From assembly GCA_041655035.1 (NCBI GenBank), contig JBAZCN010000181.1, positions 1-6,135 on the forward strand: DNA of 6,135 bases, in the 5' to 3' direction. This document shows, one piece after another, positions 5,613-6,135 of the stretch. Each line of letters begins with the position of its first letter. The stretch's first letter is position 1. The DNA is from NAT127 sp041655035. GTDB taxonomy: Bacteria; Pseudomonadota; Gammaproteobacteria; Pseudomonadales; Porticoccaceae. The notes beneath the pieces are model-generated. The model was not told the DNA's origin. It searched no databases and saw only the letters and a list, made by a program, of their open reading frames with translations. The position numbers and the translations under genes are program-made.

Positions 5613-6135
5613 TTTCGCCGAAACCGCGCAATCTTCAGTGCCGGGCAGCAGCAGGGCGCATATCGGTGATACCGTCGAAACCGGTGTGCGGGTGCGCGCC
5701 TCCGACCCGACCTATCTCGACCTGCTCGAGTTCCTGTGGGACGAGGCGGCGATCCTCGACCGCGAGGATTTGAAAGGCTGGAAAGACATGCTCGATAAGG
5801 GCATCAGGTATCGCATGCCTGTCTGTGTGACCCGCCGGCGGGGAAGCCAGGAAGCCTACGAGAGCCCGGCGATGCATCTGGAGGAAGACTTTTCGTCGCT
5901 GAGTTTTCGTATCCGCAGAATGCTGGAGACCCTCGCCTGGGCGACGGATCCTGTCAACCGCACCCGCCGCTTTGTGACCAGCGTGCGGATCTGGCGGACA
6001 TCCGACCCGGCGCTGTTCCGTGCGACGAGTTCGCTGTTGCTGATTCGCACCCAGGATGACGATTACCGCACCGATCTGGTGACCGCGGAGCGGTTCGATC
6101 TGATCAGGAAATTGCCGGACAGCAGCTACCGGCTG
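5602..6135 (+). CDS. Aromatic-ring-hydroxylating dioxygenase, small (beta) subunit, 3' end beyond the window
   Basis: The frame runs from the ATG at 5602 to the window edge, giving 178 residues without a stop. Beta subunits have an NTF2/SnoaL-like fold, carry no metal and support the alpha3beta3 hexamer. Family features are clear: LLEFLWDEAAILDREDLKGW (41-60) followed by IRYRMPVCVTRR (68-79), MHLEEDFSSLSFRIRRM (91-107), and DPVNRTRRFVTSVRI (116-130), equivalent to the usual DP-SRTR-x-V-x-NV motif. The N-terminus has about 30 poorly conserved polar residues before the fold. Since family members are usually about 160-190 residues, only a short tail is probably missing. It overlaps the alpha gene by 11 bases, and the presence of a beta subunit points to a hexameric ring-hydroxylating system rather than an alpha-only Rieske oxygenase. 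Substrate not assignable. Confidence 0.92.
   Translation, partial: MKGDFAETAQSSVPGSSRAHIGDTVETGVRVRASDPTYLDLLEFLWDEAAILDREDLKGWKDMLDKGIRYRMPVCVTRRRGSQEAYESPAMHLEEDFSSLSFRIRRMLETLAWATDPVNRTRRFVTSVRIWRTSDPALFRATSSLLLIRTQDDDYRTDLVTAERFDLIRKLPDSSYRL

Noticed and set aside
1..6135. CRISPR array, tRNA or rRNA genes
   Set aside because: No regularly spaced repeats and no tRNA- or rRNA-like sequence were recognised by eye.

Overview
The window looks like high-GC chromosomal DNA from a Gram-negative proteobacterium. The outer-membrane lipoprotein MlaA (VacJ) and a signal-peptide-bearing periplasmic hydrolase require a two-membrane cell. The gene families together fit a gammaproteobacterium, possibly an environmental or marine one, but nothing here fixes the genus.

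Layout from left to right. (1) Bases 1-798, + strand: the 3'-terminal part of an Rpn-family PD-(D/E)XK nuclease/transposase-like gene, cut by the window edge. (2) Bases 799-958: a short gap between convergent genes, holding an imperfect palindrome that resembles a dispersed bacterial repeat. (3) Bases 959-3129, - strand: a two-gene operon of an exported alpha/beta hydrolase followed by mlaA, joined by a 4-base ATGA stop/start overlap. (4) Bases 3130-3652: about 520 bases between divergent operons with no convincing gene, presumably carrying both promoters. (5) Bases 3653-6135, + strand: a catabolic operon of a small VOC (glyoxalase-fold) protein, a Rieske ring-hydroxylating oxygenase alpha subunit and its beta subunit, which is still open at the window end.

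The alpha and beta subunits should form the terminal oxygenase of a Rieske non-heme iron system. No ferredoxin or reductase is visible, so electron transfer components must be encoded further downstream or elsewhere. The VOC protein is the first gene of this operon and carries a Gln-Glu-His-Glu ligand set like that of glyoxalase I. It is probably a metal-dependent isomerase, lyase or epimerase acting on a substrate or product of the same pathway, rather than a classical extradiol ring-cleavage enzyme. The substrate cannot be read from the sequence. The most interesting parts are this VOC-first oxygenase operon and the translational coupling of MlaA to a secreted hydrolase.
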